Assembly (NCBI GenBank): GCA_009760855.2
Contig: WPIO01000026.1
Location: 3,292,501 to 3,356,500, forward strand
Origin: Cristatella mucedo
Lineage: Eukaryota > Bryozoa > Phylactolaemata > Cristatellidae
Reading direction: 5' to 3'
Length of the DNA: 64,000 nucleotides
Positions 11,167 through 21,270 of the stretch are shown in pieces (position 1 is the first letter of the stretch; each line of letters starts with the position of its first letter). The notes beneath the pieces are model-generated. The model worked only from the letters and a program-made list of their open reading frames with translations. It had not been told where the DNA came from and did not search any database. A program made the translations under genes and the position numbers.

Positions 11167-11375
11167 CTAAAATGCGAGACGAAAGAAATGAGGGAAACAT
11201 CGCAGGAAGCAGAGAGGCAGCACAGCGGCGCCGGTCTCCGAATGAGAAGCCGTGCTAGCCTGCGCTTCAGTACGACCACGGCAGCACTGCTTGCACAGGC
11301 AGTGGAAACGTGGCAGCCGACTCTCTAGCTGCAGGGGCCGATCGCTGAAAGTGGCCAGCCGATGCAGCTCCTCAC

Positions 11376-11475
11376 CAGCTGAACCGCCGGAAGTGAGTGG
11401 TAGAAGGTTATGGCTGAACTTGAGGCGGTCGCGGACAGCGACAATATTGTACACGCTCTTGCCGAACAAATCGCT
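11376..11475 (-). CDS. NCOA: NCOA/Taiman-like exon: PAS-A second half
   Basis: Exon of 100 bp, acceptor gccctcttcgtag|AGCGAT and donor AGCTG|GTGAGG. It encodes SDLFGKSVYNIVAVRDRLKF, then SHNLLPLTSGGSA. This parallels the vertebrate NCOA PAS-A segment '[27 protein letters not shown]'. It starts in phase 0, as left by the 15309-15398 exon, and leaves one base. Val-Arg-Asp replaces the usual His-Val-Gly-Asp, a local divergence within an otherwise clear match. Confidence 0.92.
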
Positions 11476-12052
11476 CTACGAAGAGGGCATAGGCATAAGC
11501 ACTTGCCAACAGCAAGTCAGCTGGTGGGTCAGAGGCCACTCGCGCCGTGCCGTGTGCACGGACTGCTTCCGAAGTCGGCACTGCACAGCCCAGCCCAGGT
11601 GAGCTCGACTGGAACATGCCAGAATGCGCTCGCATGGCAGCAGGCGAGGCGAGCATGCACACACCCGTAAAACCATTCAGGCAGCTTGATCCACAAGCTG
11701 ACTACCCTGCCTCCCCCCCCCCCCAGCAGGGTAGGCTAAGGTAGAGTTGACAAGCAGGCAATCCAAAATAACAATGCTAACAGCATAAAAAAAAATAAAG
11801 GCACCCGGCAGGCAGCCTAGATGGGGAAAAGAATTCTAATCCTGCCAGCCCTAGGAATTAGCACAGAAGGCTGTTGGCATTTGGCAGATCCATGCATAGA
11901 GAGGCTGCCTGCACAGCAGTCACTGTCCACGAGGAATTGGCTGCAAAAGCGTCAATGGAGGCTACCGTTCTTCTTGCCTTTTCCTTTCAACCCCATCTCT
12001 CGCTTTCCACTCGCCTCTTGCTTCTACTCTCTCGTCTCTTCATTTACTGTAC

Positions 12053-12057
<5 letters not shown>

Positions 12058-12130
<73 letters not shown>
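12058..12130. repeat. (CT)n microsatellite
   Basis: Nearly pure CT run about 73 bp long ending in a few CACT repeats. Confidence 0.97.
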
Positions 12131-12134
<4 letters not shown>

Positions 12135-12277
12135 ACTCACTCCCTCTCGGATCGGTAAATAAATGCCACTAGACGGAAATTTGCCACAACTACATCGGAA
12201 GTGCTCATAGCCTTTCTACTGGTTTCTACTGCACGAGCGACTACAATGAGCTTCTAAGACCCTAGAAAGTGTACTTA

Positions 12278-13986
12278 CACTAAAGTCCAAAAGTTTCTAT
12301 GCACTGGCTACCAGCACACGTTTTACTCAAGACAAGACATAGATTTGATCTAACTCTAGCAGCTTTTTATGCCGAAAAGCTTAAGAAATAAATAACTACA
12401 AGCAATTTATTGGGTACAATCAATAACTTTTTATTGTTCATTGAGCATGCTAAAACTAACCATTCGATCGTGCTTCCTTTGCAGCAGATGTAAAGTGCCT
12501 AGAGAGAGATTGAGTTCTCTGAGGGTGCTATATTAAATTTATTATTATTATTATTAACTTGTTGAGGCACGGATTTTGTATAACTGCCCAATCGTCTTGG
12601 CATTAACTCCACTAGCTTCCGGCACCTTTTCTGGAAGAATTGAGGCCCAGCAGTCATTCAAAAAACTCATTGTGTTTCATGTGCAGGAGACCTCGGAACC
12701 TAATAGCTTGTTAAGACTTAGTCCCACTGTTGTTATATTGGGTTAAGTCTAGGCTTTGGCTTGGCCATTGCATGACCTCAATTGGCTCGAAGCCGTAGTC
12801 GGCAGAGTTCGTGAAAACACTGCTCAACCACCGCATCAGTGTACTCCATCCGGATCGATGTCACGCTACCAACAGAAATCGAGCCCGTGACGAACGTAAG
12901 CAGATGGCAAGCCAGAATTCTGCATATATTGTCGAGATAGACATTCTGATTAATGATTCCTTGTATCCTGTGCAGACGCCCAACACCAGAAATTGAGAAA
13001 GAACCCATACCATTATACTTTTACCACCGAATTTCACAGTATTCAGCAGACAGCTGCCAACGATCGCTTCACCAATGCGAACACACTTCCTCCTTTAGTC
13101 GCAACAAAAGAGATTGAATTTGAACCCATCAGTGCACAGCACTCTGCTCTGCTCTGCTGTGCAGCTGTTCAATGGCTGGTATCGGCAATCAAAATCCAGC
13201 CTTACTTTTTTTGTGCTGCATAGTCAACAATGGCTTGCACTTGGCCACCCTGCGTTCAGCCAGTTCAGCCTTCATTAAGCCATCTACTAATGTTTTTTTA
13301 GCCTACGACCGTTCCGGTAGCTTGGCAGAGACTCTGACAGTGCATTCTAGCAGTGGCAAACCTGTTTTTCAGAGCCCCGTTTTCGAAGAGCCGGCCTACC
13401 CTCTGAGAAGTTACTCGAGGGCAACCCGAGCACGACAGAACCTCTGTGCTACTTAGTTCAGATCTTTCCCAATCATGTCCCTATTAGCTCTCTCCGAGAT
13501 CTTCAGCGGCCTCGAGATTTCTTGGTTTGAAGGGCCATCTCCGTGCAGTGACTTATAACCACTAATGGACCTTAACAAAGCTGTGCAACTGGCTGCATGT
13601 TCTGGTCGAGTATCCAGCATAAATTTGGCAAGGGGCTGACCACAACCGGACAGTGAGACATCCGGGTACCTTCGCTTATCATTAGCCGAGACATCGTCGG
13701 TGGCGAAACGGGCCAAAAGTAGATTCTGCTGGATGGCATCCACGAGGCACGCAATAGTCAAATGGCCACAACTGGCCATATGTACATCAGAACCGTTGAC
13801 TCGGTTGCCGGCGAATACAGTTACTAAGCCAAACGTAACTAACTGCGACTAAGGCCAAAATTGAATTGACAGCTTGTTACAATTTAATAATTAGTGTAAC
13901 GTAATGACTTACTCGAATATGGGCATTACCAACAACCAAACTCAGATCGATGGACCAAGTGTGTAGAAACTTTTGGAGGGCCAGTG
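12278..13986 (-). mobile_element. Tc1/mariner-like transposon with clear TIRs, decayed
   Basis: Terminal inverted repeats are easy to see. The left end reads cactaaagtccaaaagtttc. The right end, reverse-complemented, reads cactggccctccaaaagttt. Each is flanked by TA (12276-12277 and 13987-13988), the expected target duplication. The minus strand carries transposase fragments. An N-terminal helix-turn-helix-like GPSNQEISRPLKIS lies near 13510, AERRVAKCKPLL near 13230, and MQWPSQSLDL near 12745-12775, matching the usual WPxQSPDLNPIE block. Stops and frameshifts break the frame. A SINE or LINE tail fragment sits inside at 12480-12556. The element occupies the intron between the 15309-15398 and 11376-11475 exons. 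Confidence 0.9.
12480..12556 (+). repeat. LINE/SINE tail fragment inserted in the Tc1 element
   Basis: 'aaagtgcctagagagagatt' continues into 'gagttctctgagggtgctat' and ends in (ATT)n. This is the shared tail of the LINE and family B SINEs. Tc1 sequence resumes on both sides, so the retroelement fragment arrived later. Confidence 0.75.
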
Positions 13987-14279
13987 TAACAGGTTGTCCA
14001 AAACTGCCTACTCTCAGGCATTCGAGTTAGAGGGAGGCCTTTCTATATACCAAACTGCCGACATCCAATGAATGTCTTGATCAAATGTCACAAGACCACC
14101 TCCCCTTTCTCATCTTTAAATTGTTATAAAGATATACGGGTACGTGTATTAGTGCATTATGTGTACGGTATTTAAGCCTGTGATTTTGATCGTCCCGGTG
14201 ACAGCATCAGCTGATTTGTCCCAAATGTCCATGCTGTCATTTGACTTTAAGCCACATCTAACTACCTCTTCTCTTCCTT

Positions 14280-14299
14280 CTCTCTCTCTCTCTCACTCA

Positions 14300-14368
<69 letters not shown>
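14280..14368. repeat. (CT)n microsatellite
   Basis: CT run interrupted by one CACTCACT segment near 14294-14301. The downstream 14370-14520 is pyrimidine-rich (CTCC) sequence. Confidence 0.95.
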
Positions 14369-14371
<3 letters not shown>

Positions 14372-15308
14372 CTCTCCTCACAATTCCACGCTCATTCTCT
14401 CAAAACTCCGCTCCTCCTCCTCCTTCCAACCATACTACCTCCCTCTCCCCCTCCTTCCTCGTCCCTCTCATTTTCTTCTTCGCCCGACTTCATCATCACC
14501 TCCTCTTGGTCATCTACCCCTGTGTGCCCATCAGAACCTCCTTCTTTAGATGCTCTCCCCTCGAAGGCCACTCGCTAACTGGAGCTGGCCAATGTCTAGC
14601 TTCAGTCCTTGTAGCCAGGGGCTACTTCAGCCTCCTTCCCCTTCCGCCCCTACCTTCCTCGCTGGCTCTCTTCTCAACCGGCATCCCTAGCCGAGCCTGC
14701 CGCACCTAGACGGTCCTCATCCATCGCGGTCATAGCTGCTGGCGAGTTTTGCACGAGCACGATGCAAAGAGCCGAGAGCGCTCATGTCGGCTTCCCGCAA
14801 GGCAGCAGCTGCGCTAACGGCAGCAGCAGCGGCAGCTGCAGAGGTGGCGGCAATAGACCTCGATGGAGCTGCACTAACGGCGACAGCGATGGCTGGTCCC
14901 AGTTTATTCTTTTTCTTCTTCGACTAGAGCCTACGCTCAGCCCAGCGCCGCTGCCGCAGGAAAATCTGCCGGACACGTGCATCACCCGACCGAAATGCAG
15001 CCACGTCAAAGAATCGGTCGCAACTTCACGGAACCAGTTAAGAAAGAGCCCGAGGTGCCATTGCAGATCACATTGCTCGTCCCTTAATATTTTTATCATG
15101 GCGGCCACTTCTAACGCTCTTCTGGAACTATGCAGACTGCAGCGCAGAAAGTGCCGTCGGCCTCTCCCTCTGCCAACCCTTTGCTGCCCGCAACGAGAAC
15201 GGCACGAACGCTGACGGCCAGGCTGAGGCGCAGCCTGCACGAAGTCGGCGGCTCAAGCGGCAACAGCTGTTGCACGCAAAGCGCAGCTGCTGTTGCTGCG
15301 GCACTAAC

Positions 15309-15398
15309 CGGTGAACATCCGAGGAACTGCTGGACGTTTTCCGAGACGAATACCAGTCGACCCTGGCTGTTGACGACGAAGAGAAAGCCGTCAAGTGC
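15309..15398 (-). CDS. NCOA: NCOA/Taiman-like exon: PAS-A first half
   Basis: Exon of exactly 90 bp (30 codons, phase 0 at both ends), acceptor gtactctttgcag|GCACTTGAC and donor TCACCG|GTTAGT. It encodes ALDGFLFVVNSQGRLVFVSE, then NVQQFLGCSP. This is the best single match in the window. NCOA proteins have LEALDGFFFVVN...GxxVFVSENVTQYL at the same place. The VVN and VFVSENV words separate it from ARNT, BMAL and CLOCK, whose PAS-A reads differently. Reading straight through the donor gives a spurious longer open frame. Confidence 0.95.
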
Positions 15399-15548
15399 CT
15401 GCAAAGAGTACAGCAGTGTGACACTGCAGCACGAAACAAAAAACACCGAAAGGGTACTGCCTACGAAGCTGACTGACCCCACTGTCACTAGCCAGCCCCA
15501 CCCACCCACAACCATTGCCAGCAGGCGACCGATCAGAGCAGAACTCAC

Positions 15549-15637
15549 GTCCAACAACAGTGGGCCCAGGACGTCGTTAGCCAATGCTGCAGGCTTGCTG
15601 GAAGAGACTTCACCTTGCTGAACAGGATTGTCCTCCC
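15549..15637 (-). CDS. NCOA: NCOA/Taiman-like exon: linker from HLH to PAS-A
   Basis: Exon of 89 bp, acceptor ccattttcgtttgcag|GGGAGG and donor TTGGAC|GTGAGT. The first two bases complete a Gly codon opened by the 21182-21270 exon. It then encodes EDNPVQQGEVSSSKPAALAN and DVLGPLLLD. Vertebrate NCOA proteins read EDEVQQADVSS...DALGPMMLEALDGF at this point, so both the VQQ/VSS and LGP words are kept. It ends in phase 0 and joins ALDGF across a 150-bp intron. Confidence 0.93.
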
Positions 15638-16223
15638 CTGCAAACGAAAATGGAGGCAAGCTGAATACGCTGACCATGCACGAAAGCACGCGGTATCACA
15701 ACACCGGCAGCTCACGGCACGAGTCTCGAGGCACTATGACCTGGCAAGGCTCTACTGCGCCGTCCAATCATGTGAGGGGATTGGCTCATCAGTAAGAGCA
15801 TATCCTCACAGCAGCTACAGCGCTAGCAACAGGGACCTCGGTGCTATGATAGACCAAGGCAGTGAATAGTAAACCAAAGGAGTTAGCTGGTTTCTCGCTA
15901 CCCAACCGATTCTATCCACTAACTTCCCACTAACTTCACGGTTCATCAGGAAAGTCACGTGCCCTTCATGATGGAACGCAATCAGCCATGACACGTGAAG
16001 GAAATTGGGCAGCCTCGAGAATGGCAGTCAGCTAATGCTGTCAATGTCTCGGTCTGCCATCTCCCTGGTGGGAACCGGAGGATTCGACAAGGCCTTGCAC
16101 AATGGACCAATTCGGAGAGTTCAGATTCCTTAACATGGCTCTAAGGGAGCTGCTATTGCCAGAACCAGTCCTCATAATAAGATTCGAGTATTTGTCCTAC
16201 ATTAAATTATATGTTTAAGTCTT

Positions 16224-16420
16224 TTGTGGCCAAAGGTATCTCACAAGGATATCGTAGTGCGAGAAAGAAGAGAGAATGTGCACAGAGAGAGACAGACAGA
16301 AAGGCAGATAGATATAAGAGACACCGGGGCGAGAGATAGATACAGCGAGACAGAGAGAGAAAGAGAGAGATGGAGAGAGACAGACAGACAGAGAGAGAAA
16401 GACAGTGTGAGAGAGACAGT
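16224..16420. repeat. Purine-rich GA/GACA tract
   Basis: Irregular GAGA and GACAGACA sequence on the plus strand with no clean period. The ORFs crossing it are compositional. Confidence 0.8.
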
Positions 16421-16794
16421 CATACGACAACGCCTGACTATAGCAGATGTGCCGCCCACTGGTATAGCAGCCCACTGACCCGCACAGGTTAAAGCTACTT
16501 CATATGATGCAGCCAAATGATTGAGATCCGGTGAACTTTATCGACCTCTTTAATGCTCAGTCTCAAAAAAAGCATCTGTGAAATATCAAGGAGCAGGCAG
16601 AAGATATAAAGCGATACCAGAGTCAGTAAAATTAGCTTCATTTCCATCAGCAACTGTCGGCGTAGGCCCATCGGTCCTTCGGGAACAACTGCTCTAGGTG
16701 TGGTTGGCCAAAGTAGACCGGACATGCATGCACAGCCAGGTTCCAAACATCATTTTGTATGTGCAGTGAATTGCAGCAAATTCTTCATTAGACT

Positions 16795-16885
16795 AATAGT
16801 AATAATAATAGTAATAATGCACTTGATAAAGTGCCCTCAGTGAACTTAATCTCTTTCTGGGCGCTTTACCTAGATACCACTTATC
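16795..16885 (-). repeat. LINE 3' end stub
   Basis: 'taataataatagtaataatg' followed by 'cacttgataaagtgccctca' and 'gtgaacttaatctctttctg' is the LINE tail on the minus strand. Only about 90 bp remain (extreme 5' truncation). Confidence 0.85.
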
Positions 16886-17164
16886 AAATATGTAACTTGG
16901 GGTGCACATTGAAGCTATATAGAGACATCGAATGAGCAAGTTTCCTATGCCGGATAGGTACACTTGCAATTCTTCACCCAGCCTCAGGTCTTGTTTGCAT
17001 CTGGCTGAAGCCATAAGCATGTTTATTTATTAGTTCGATAACGCACTTAAAAATCCCACTTCAGTCATTGTGCTACAACGGCAGATATGTAGATAGTTTC
17101 CAATAGATATCGGCATTAGGGCAGTTGTCTGTTTCTAGCAAGATCCTGGACCTTGCTTTCCCGG

Positions 17165-17260
17165 TTTTTATAAAAATTATATAATTAAAATTATAAAATG
17201 TATTGTAATAAATAAATATATAGATTTAGATATAGCAAATACAGCAAGATCCGAGACCTT
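17165..17260. other. AT-rich stretch
   Basis: About 95 bp of A/T-rich sequence bounded by the similar phrases 'caagatcctggaccttgctt' and 'caagatccgagaccttgctt', about 100 bp apart. It looks like a small local duplication around the AT-rich run. Confidence 0.5.
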
Positions 17261-17294
17261 GCTTTCCCAATCAAATTTTCACAGATAAAACATA

Positions 17295-17850
17295 CACTCA
17301 TGGACACGAAAATCCTGGCAGTATGGCCTCAGCTGCTGTAATACGAGGGTTTCTTATGATGCCCGGCATACTAGTTCTCACAGCATTTAAAAATATTAAT
17401 TGACAGCCAAATTCAATCACATGCTGTTCGTGCATGTGCGTTTAGTATGATGTCGTCCCAGCAGGATTATTTATAACCTCGCTTGTCTGACGAGGCATAG
17501 AGGCCATCAGCTTCAACAGTTTCTCTTCTGCTTTACCACATTCCATAAAACCTTAATTTTACCGAAAAGGTGGCCTACTGGTGTATGCCGAATTGTTGAC
17601 ATTGCTCATAGTCGCCCTGTGGGGGAGAGGAGTTTAATCAGGCGACTGGCTGGGCCACTGCACTAGCACCAAACAAGGATTCGTCAAAAAATTATGTCAG
17701 TGAACTGGTAGTATGCTTAGGATCGTTATCTTGCTGTCAAATATAACGACCCCCAAGCCGAGTATATGAGCTTTGAAATCCTACTTGCTTGACCAACAAC
17801 AGCTTGAGTCAAGTACAACTATACAGATGCCTTAAATGAACAACTTAGTT
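17295..17850 (-). mobile_element. Tc1-like transposon, C-terminal part with TIR
   Basis: The minus strand gives QWPSQSPD (stop) TPL near 17610-17660 and, upstream in the protein, a degraded QQDNDPKHT block near 17715-17750, both standard Tc1 signatures. The left edge reads cactcatggacacgaaaatc next to TA (17293-17294). A matching inverted repeat occurs at 24490-24527. The N-terminal end is not clear. Confidence 0.75.
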
Positions 17851-18379
17851 CATGTTAGTGTACAGTAAAAGAATAGTGAATAGCCATCTTTTATTGACAT
17901 AGGCAAGAAGAGGTTGCTTTCACCAAGCAGGTGCATTTTGCTATATATGTGGACAACCTATCAAGGCAAGAGTATAAAATTACTCCATTAAAGCGGCTGT
18001 TAACATCATCGATGCCTACAAAGCATACTTAGGCATGTCTGTCAGGGATCGAGACAAGCCCTGAGCACCTCATTTCAATTGCAGACACTGCAAGTGAACT
18101 ATTGAAGGCGATGTGTACAATAGATGTTTGATACGTGGAATGTATTGCACAACAGTAGGCCATAAGTGAAATGTCATTTTTATTTTGTATAATAATGGCA
18201 TATTTACTTACAGGCTAGCAGAGGCGCTGAATAGGATCCATGAAGTTTGCTATCCCAGAAATTTTGCAGCAACCGACTTACCAATCAGGCAACTGCTACT
18301 TATGCATGGTGAACCTTCCAAGTGTTGAACCAGCAAGATTGCACGTCCCATCCTGCATCCACACATAGCTCCATCCGTC

Positions 18380-19480
18380 ATGCATGTACTGCCCTGAGCC
18401 CCCCATCCCCACCACTCTAGAGAAGAATCAGCAATCTTCAGGCCTGAACAGCAACTCAAACAGTGAGAAAGACATTGCTGACCCGGATTTCAGCTTCACG
18501 AAGGCAGCTGGGGAGAGAAATCTATACTTCCCCAAGCAGACAGACCTTAATGATCTGATGAGAGACCATAATCTTCCTAAATCCAATGCTGAAACCTTCT
18601 GACATCGATGCTCATGGAGTAGAGCTCCTTGGTTAAATGAATTAAACAAATCAGGAGAAAATTAACCAACTCTTCTCTATCTTCTTCGGTCAGCAAGATA
18701 GGTTCTACTTTTGAAACAATGCCGCCAGCATAGTCGAGGCTATAGGAATCTCCTCTCATCTGAGTGAATGGCACTCGAACATAGATAGTTGATCCGGGAG
18801 CCTCAAAGCCCCACTGTTACATAACGAGAATAAATGCCAGCCTCTCCCTGTAGCTAACTCTGTGCATCTCAAAGGGGACTACAGCATTGTCAAGATGCTG
18901 TGGAGTGCCTTCGAGTATGGCGACTATGGCTGGGAGGTCATTGGAGGCAGCTCCTGATTCTTACCCTACTGGAGAGCTGAGACACTAAGGTGCACATTAT
19001 CACAAAAGGAAGTGACCGAAGCTGAACAAGTTCTCTGTAGGGAGGAACAACATCAAATGGGAGCCCCTGGTAGAATATCGGAAGGTACTGACGCCACCAC
19101 TGCACATCAAGTTAGGCCTCAGCAAGCAATTTGCCAAGGCTCTTGATAATGAGTCAGTAACTTTCAAGTACCTCCAAGATGTCTTACCACAGCTGTCAGA
19201 GGCAAAGGTCAAAGCTGCTATCTTTGTCAGAACACAGATAAAGAAGATCATAGAGCGTGACGAATTCGCCAAGAAGCTGAACAGGATAGACAGCTGCTCG
19301 GAACAGTTTCGTGTTTTGCAGCTTTCTGGGCAATCATAAACCTGAAAACAATGAGTACCTGGTTCAGGCTTTCCTAAAGAAGTGACCCTCAAAGGTCCAT
19401 ATCCTTGATAAACATCTTGACAAATTCGAGGAGAACAGCTTACCCAGAGGAGCAAGGCAGCACTTTTGCCGGAAAAGAAA
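18380..19480 (+). pseudogene. Broken copy of a repetitive invertebrate protein family
   Basis: Pieces in several plus-strand frames line up with a protein family that is widely repeated in invertebrate genomes and has no assigned function, probably transposon-derived. In order these are: YFPKQTDLNDLMRDHNLPKS (about 18520-18580), SEWHSNIDS...SLKAPLLHNE (about 18760-18825), PVANSVHLKGDYSIVKMLW (about 18845-18905), EYRKVLTPPLHIKLGLSKQF (about 19065-19130), FVRTQIKKIIERDEF (about 19220-19265) and FLGNHKPEN near 19330. At least four frameshifts or stops break it, so it cannot make the protein. It lies within the intron between the 21182-21270 and 15549-15637 exons. The family name is from memory and needs a search. 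Confidence 0.7.
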
Positions 19481-19488
19481 TAAAAGAT

Positions 19489-19645
19489 TAGCTGATTCAA
19501 CTGCCTCATTTATATAGCAGCAGCAGCAGAACAGCCTTTTCAGATATCACCACAGCTTGCAGTGGGCAATAAAGAATCGCCTACTGCAGGACTTGAGACC
19601 ACGACCTGGGTAGTGAATAGTGAGCACCTCATCACTAGTCTAAGA
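19489..19645 (-). repeat. SINE family A copy
   Basis: Plus-strand 'agctgattcaactgcctcat' followed by a hairpin core and a B-box-like 'ggacttgagaccacgacctg' shows the family A 3' end, core and head on the minus strand. It is diverged, with a CAG triplet expansion near 19520 and an altered head. Confidence 0.75.
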
Positions 19646-19864
19646 CCACGGGTCAGGAAATGCTGGACTTCGACCGTTACAACCAAGGACAGTATAACAA
19701 AATCTTGATTGGGGACTGGCTTTGGAAGCTTCTTCGAGAAAGCGATTTGCAGTGTGGCTGCAAATCTAGAACATCTGCTCATTTCTCAACATTGAGTGGT
19801 CGTTTTTTGTGAGATTTCAATTTAAATGTGTTAATTTTGATTAATTTTTATATTATTTCTGACT

Positions 19865-20055
19865 ACATGTGAACCACAAGATGCTGGAACAGGACATCCT
19901 GATTTCCCACAGGTGCAACAGCAGATATGTTGGCCGAGCAAATTTTGAGGGCGGGGTTATATAACTTCTGAGTAGCACTGGCTTTGCCCTTAACTAGTAA
20001 CTTAGTTTTGTCATCATTCAATTTTGAGGAAGTATGGTAGTGTTGCCATCTGAGT
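19865..20055 (-). repeat. LINE reverse-transcriptase C-terminal fragment
   Basis: The minus strand reads KLNDDKTKLLVKGKASATQK and then LKICSANISAVAPVGN. This is the segment following the RT palm in CR1/L2-type LINEs (compare the copy near 31540-31640). Only this internal piece is present. Confidence 0.75.
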
Positions 20056-20059
20056 GTGA

Positions 20060-21180
20060 ATGCCAGCAACAACAAATGAGCAGCAAAGGCATATCTCTGC
20101 ATCTTATTGCTTTGTGGCCAATACCGGGTTCTTGCACCGATGAAAGAACATGCCCCAAGTCCTAGGGACACTTTAAATGTACAGAATTTCTGGCTACTGG
20201 CCTTCGATCATGAACGCAAGCAAAAGCACACAAGCATACACCCACACACCGGCAGGAGAATCAGCTAATGATTCGAACCACAGGAATACGAGGCAGGCCT
20301 TTCCAAATAATGGAAAGTTCCAAAAGCCATGCCAAATCAGAAATGGTCGAACCTGAGGGTTTAGTGCAAGCTGGTGTCTTGCAGCATAAACACAGAAGGG
20401 GGCCTATTCACCACCAGCTGGAGCACTGATGCTGGCATGGGTAACTTAAATACGGCTGCTCTGGCCAAGCAGGCGTTATGGAAAATGCAAGCCACAAGCT
20501 TAACGTAAGGCATTCGACTAACGAAGAGTAACTACCGATCTGAGGTCTGCAAAGCACCAGCCTCTGCACCGGCTCGTCTGCAGCCAATCAGAACACGACA
20601 GTCCTTCGTCCGTGCTGCTACGACAATAGCCTACATCTATCATCGATGTACTGGCTTACAGTCACACTCTGCCATGCACGCGGTCACCTGCGAGGCAGCC
20701 ATCTTGCTTAAGGGACAGAGGCAGCATGCCAGCAGTGCTCTCCAGCAGCACAACCACAACACGCAAAGCCCTGACCGATAGCAGCCTTTAGCTGACCGAG
20801 GAACGTGCTGCTGCTGCTTCTGCTGCTGTAGGATCTGGCTTCTGGCTAAAGTATGGATGCAGGAAGCAGTAGCACTGGTGAAAGTCACAGGTAGCCCAAC
20901 AGCTGAACAGGCAGCTTCCATCAAAAGCTCATAGATGAAGTGGCAGAAAGATACATAACACCCCAAGGCAGCTGCAACCGTAATCACTGACAGTATTATC
21001 TGATCCTGACTATAATGCCAGGTTCGCTTCAAGACCCCTGCATAACCGCCGGTTAGGTGACACCAGGAACATTTGTCACAATTAAAGAAAGGTAGCTATT
21101 CGAGTGAACACTAGTAGCAGTAGCAACAGCAATGCAAGCAAGCTTTCAAGACCTGCCTCTTGGCGGCAATGCTAAGCTCA
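20060..21180. other. Intron of the NCOA-like gene, nothing recognised
   Basis: No exon or element ends were recognised. A CAG/CTG-rich spot lies near 20805-20830. Confidence 0.4.
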
Positions 21181-21181
21181 C

Positions 21182-21270
21182 CTTCCTTGGTCCTTTTTAT
21201 CTCACTGGAGACGGCTTCAAGCAATAGCTTGCTCCTTTCTTCTGTCGATGAAAACGTGTTCATATCAGAT
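21182..21270 (-). CDS. NCOA: NCOA/Taiman-like exon: HLH second helix
   Basis: Exon of 89 bp, acceptor ctcgctgtcag|ATCTGA and donor GGAAG|GTGAGC. It encodes SDMNTFSSTEERSKLLLEAV, then SSEIKRTKE, leaving one G that joins the 15549-15637 exon as Gly. It aligns with the NCOA loop and helix 2 (DIDNLNVKPDKCAILKKTVDQI): DMNTF matches DIDNL and LLLEAVSSEI matches ILKKTVDQI. The KPDKC word typical of the family is replaced by TEERSK, so the HLH is diverged. An alternative acceptor at 21287 would add five residues. Dimerisation and DNA contact through this HLH may therefore be altered, which is inference. Confidence 0.8.

Noticed and set aside
6681-15398. The PAS exons as ARNT, BMAL1, CLOCK or AhR
   Set aside because: HPDD and general PAS words fit many families, but VVN, VFVSENV, VQQ/VSS, CRMIVKP, CLVCIARR and YRFKL in this order are NCOA-specific.
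15111-15689. A single 192-codon minus-strand gene
   Set aside because: It reads through two introns. Only 15549-15637 and 15309-15398 match NCOA, and the flanking parts are intronic and lack the family sequence.
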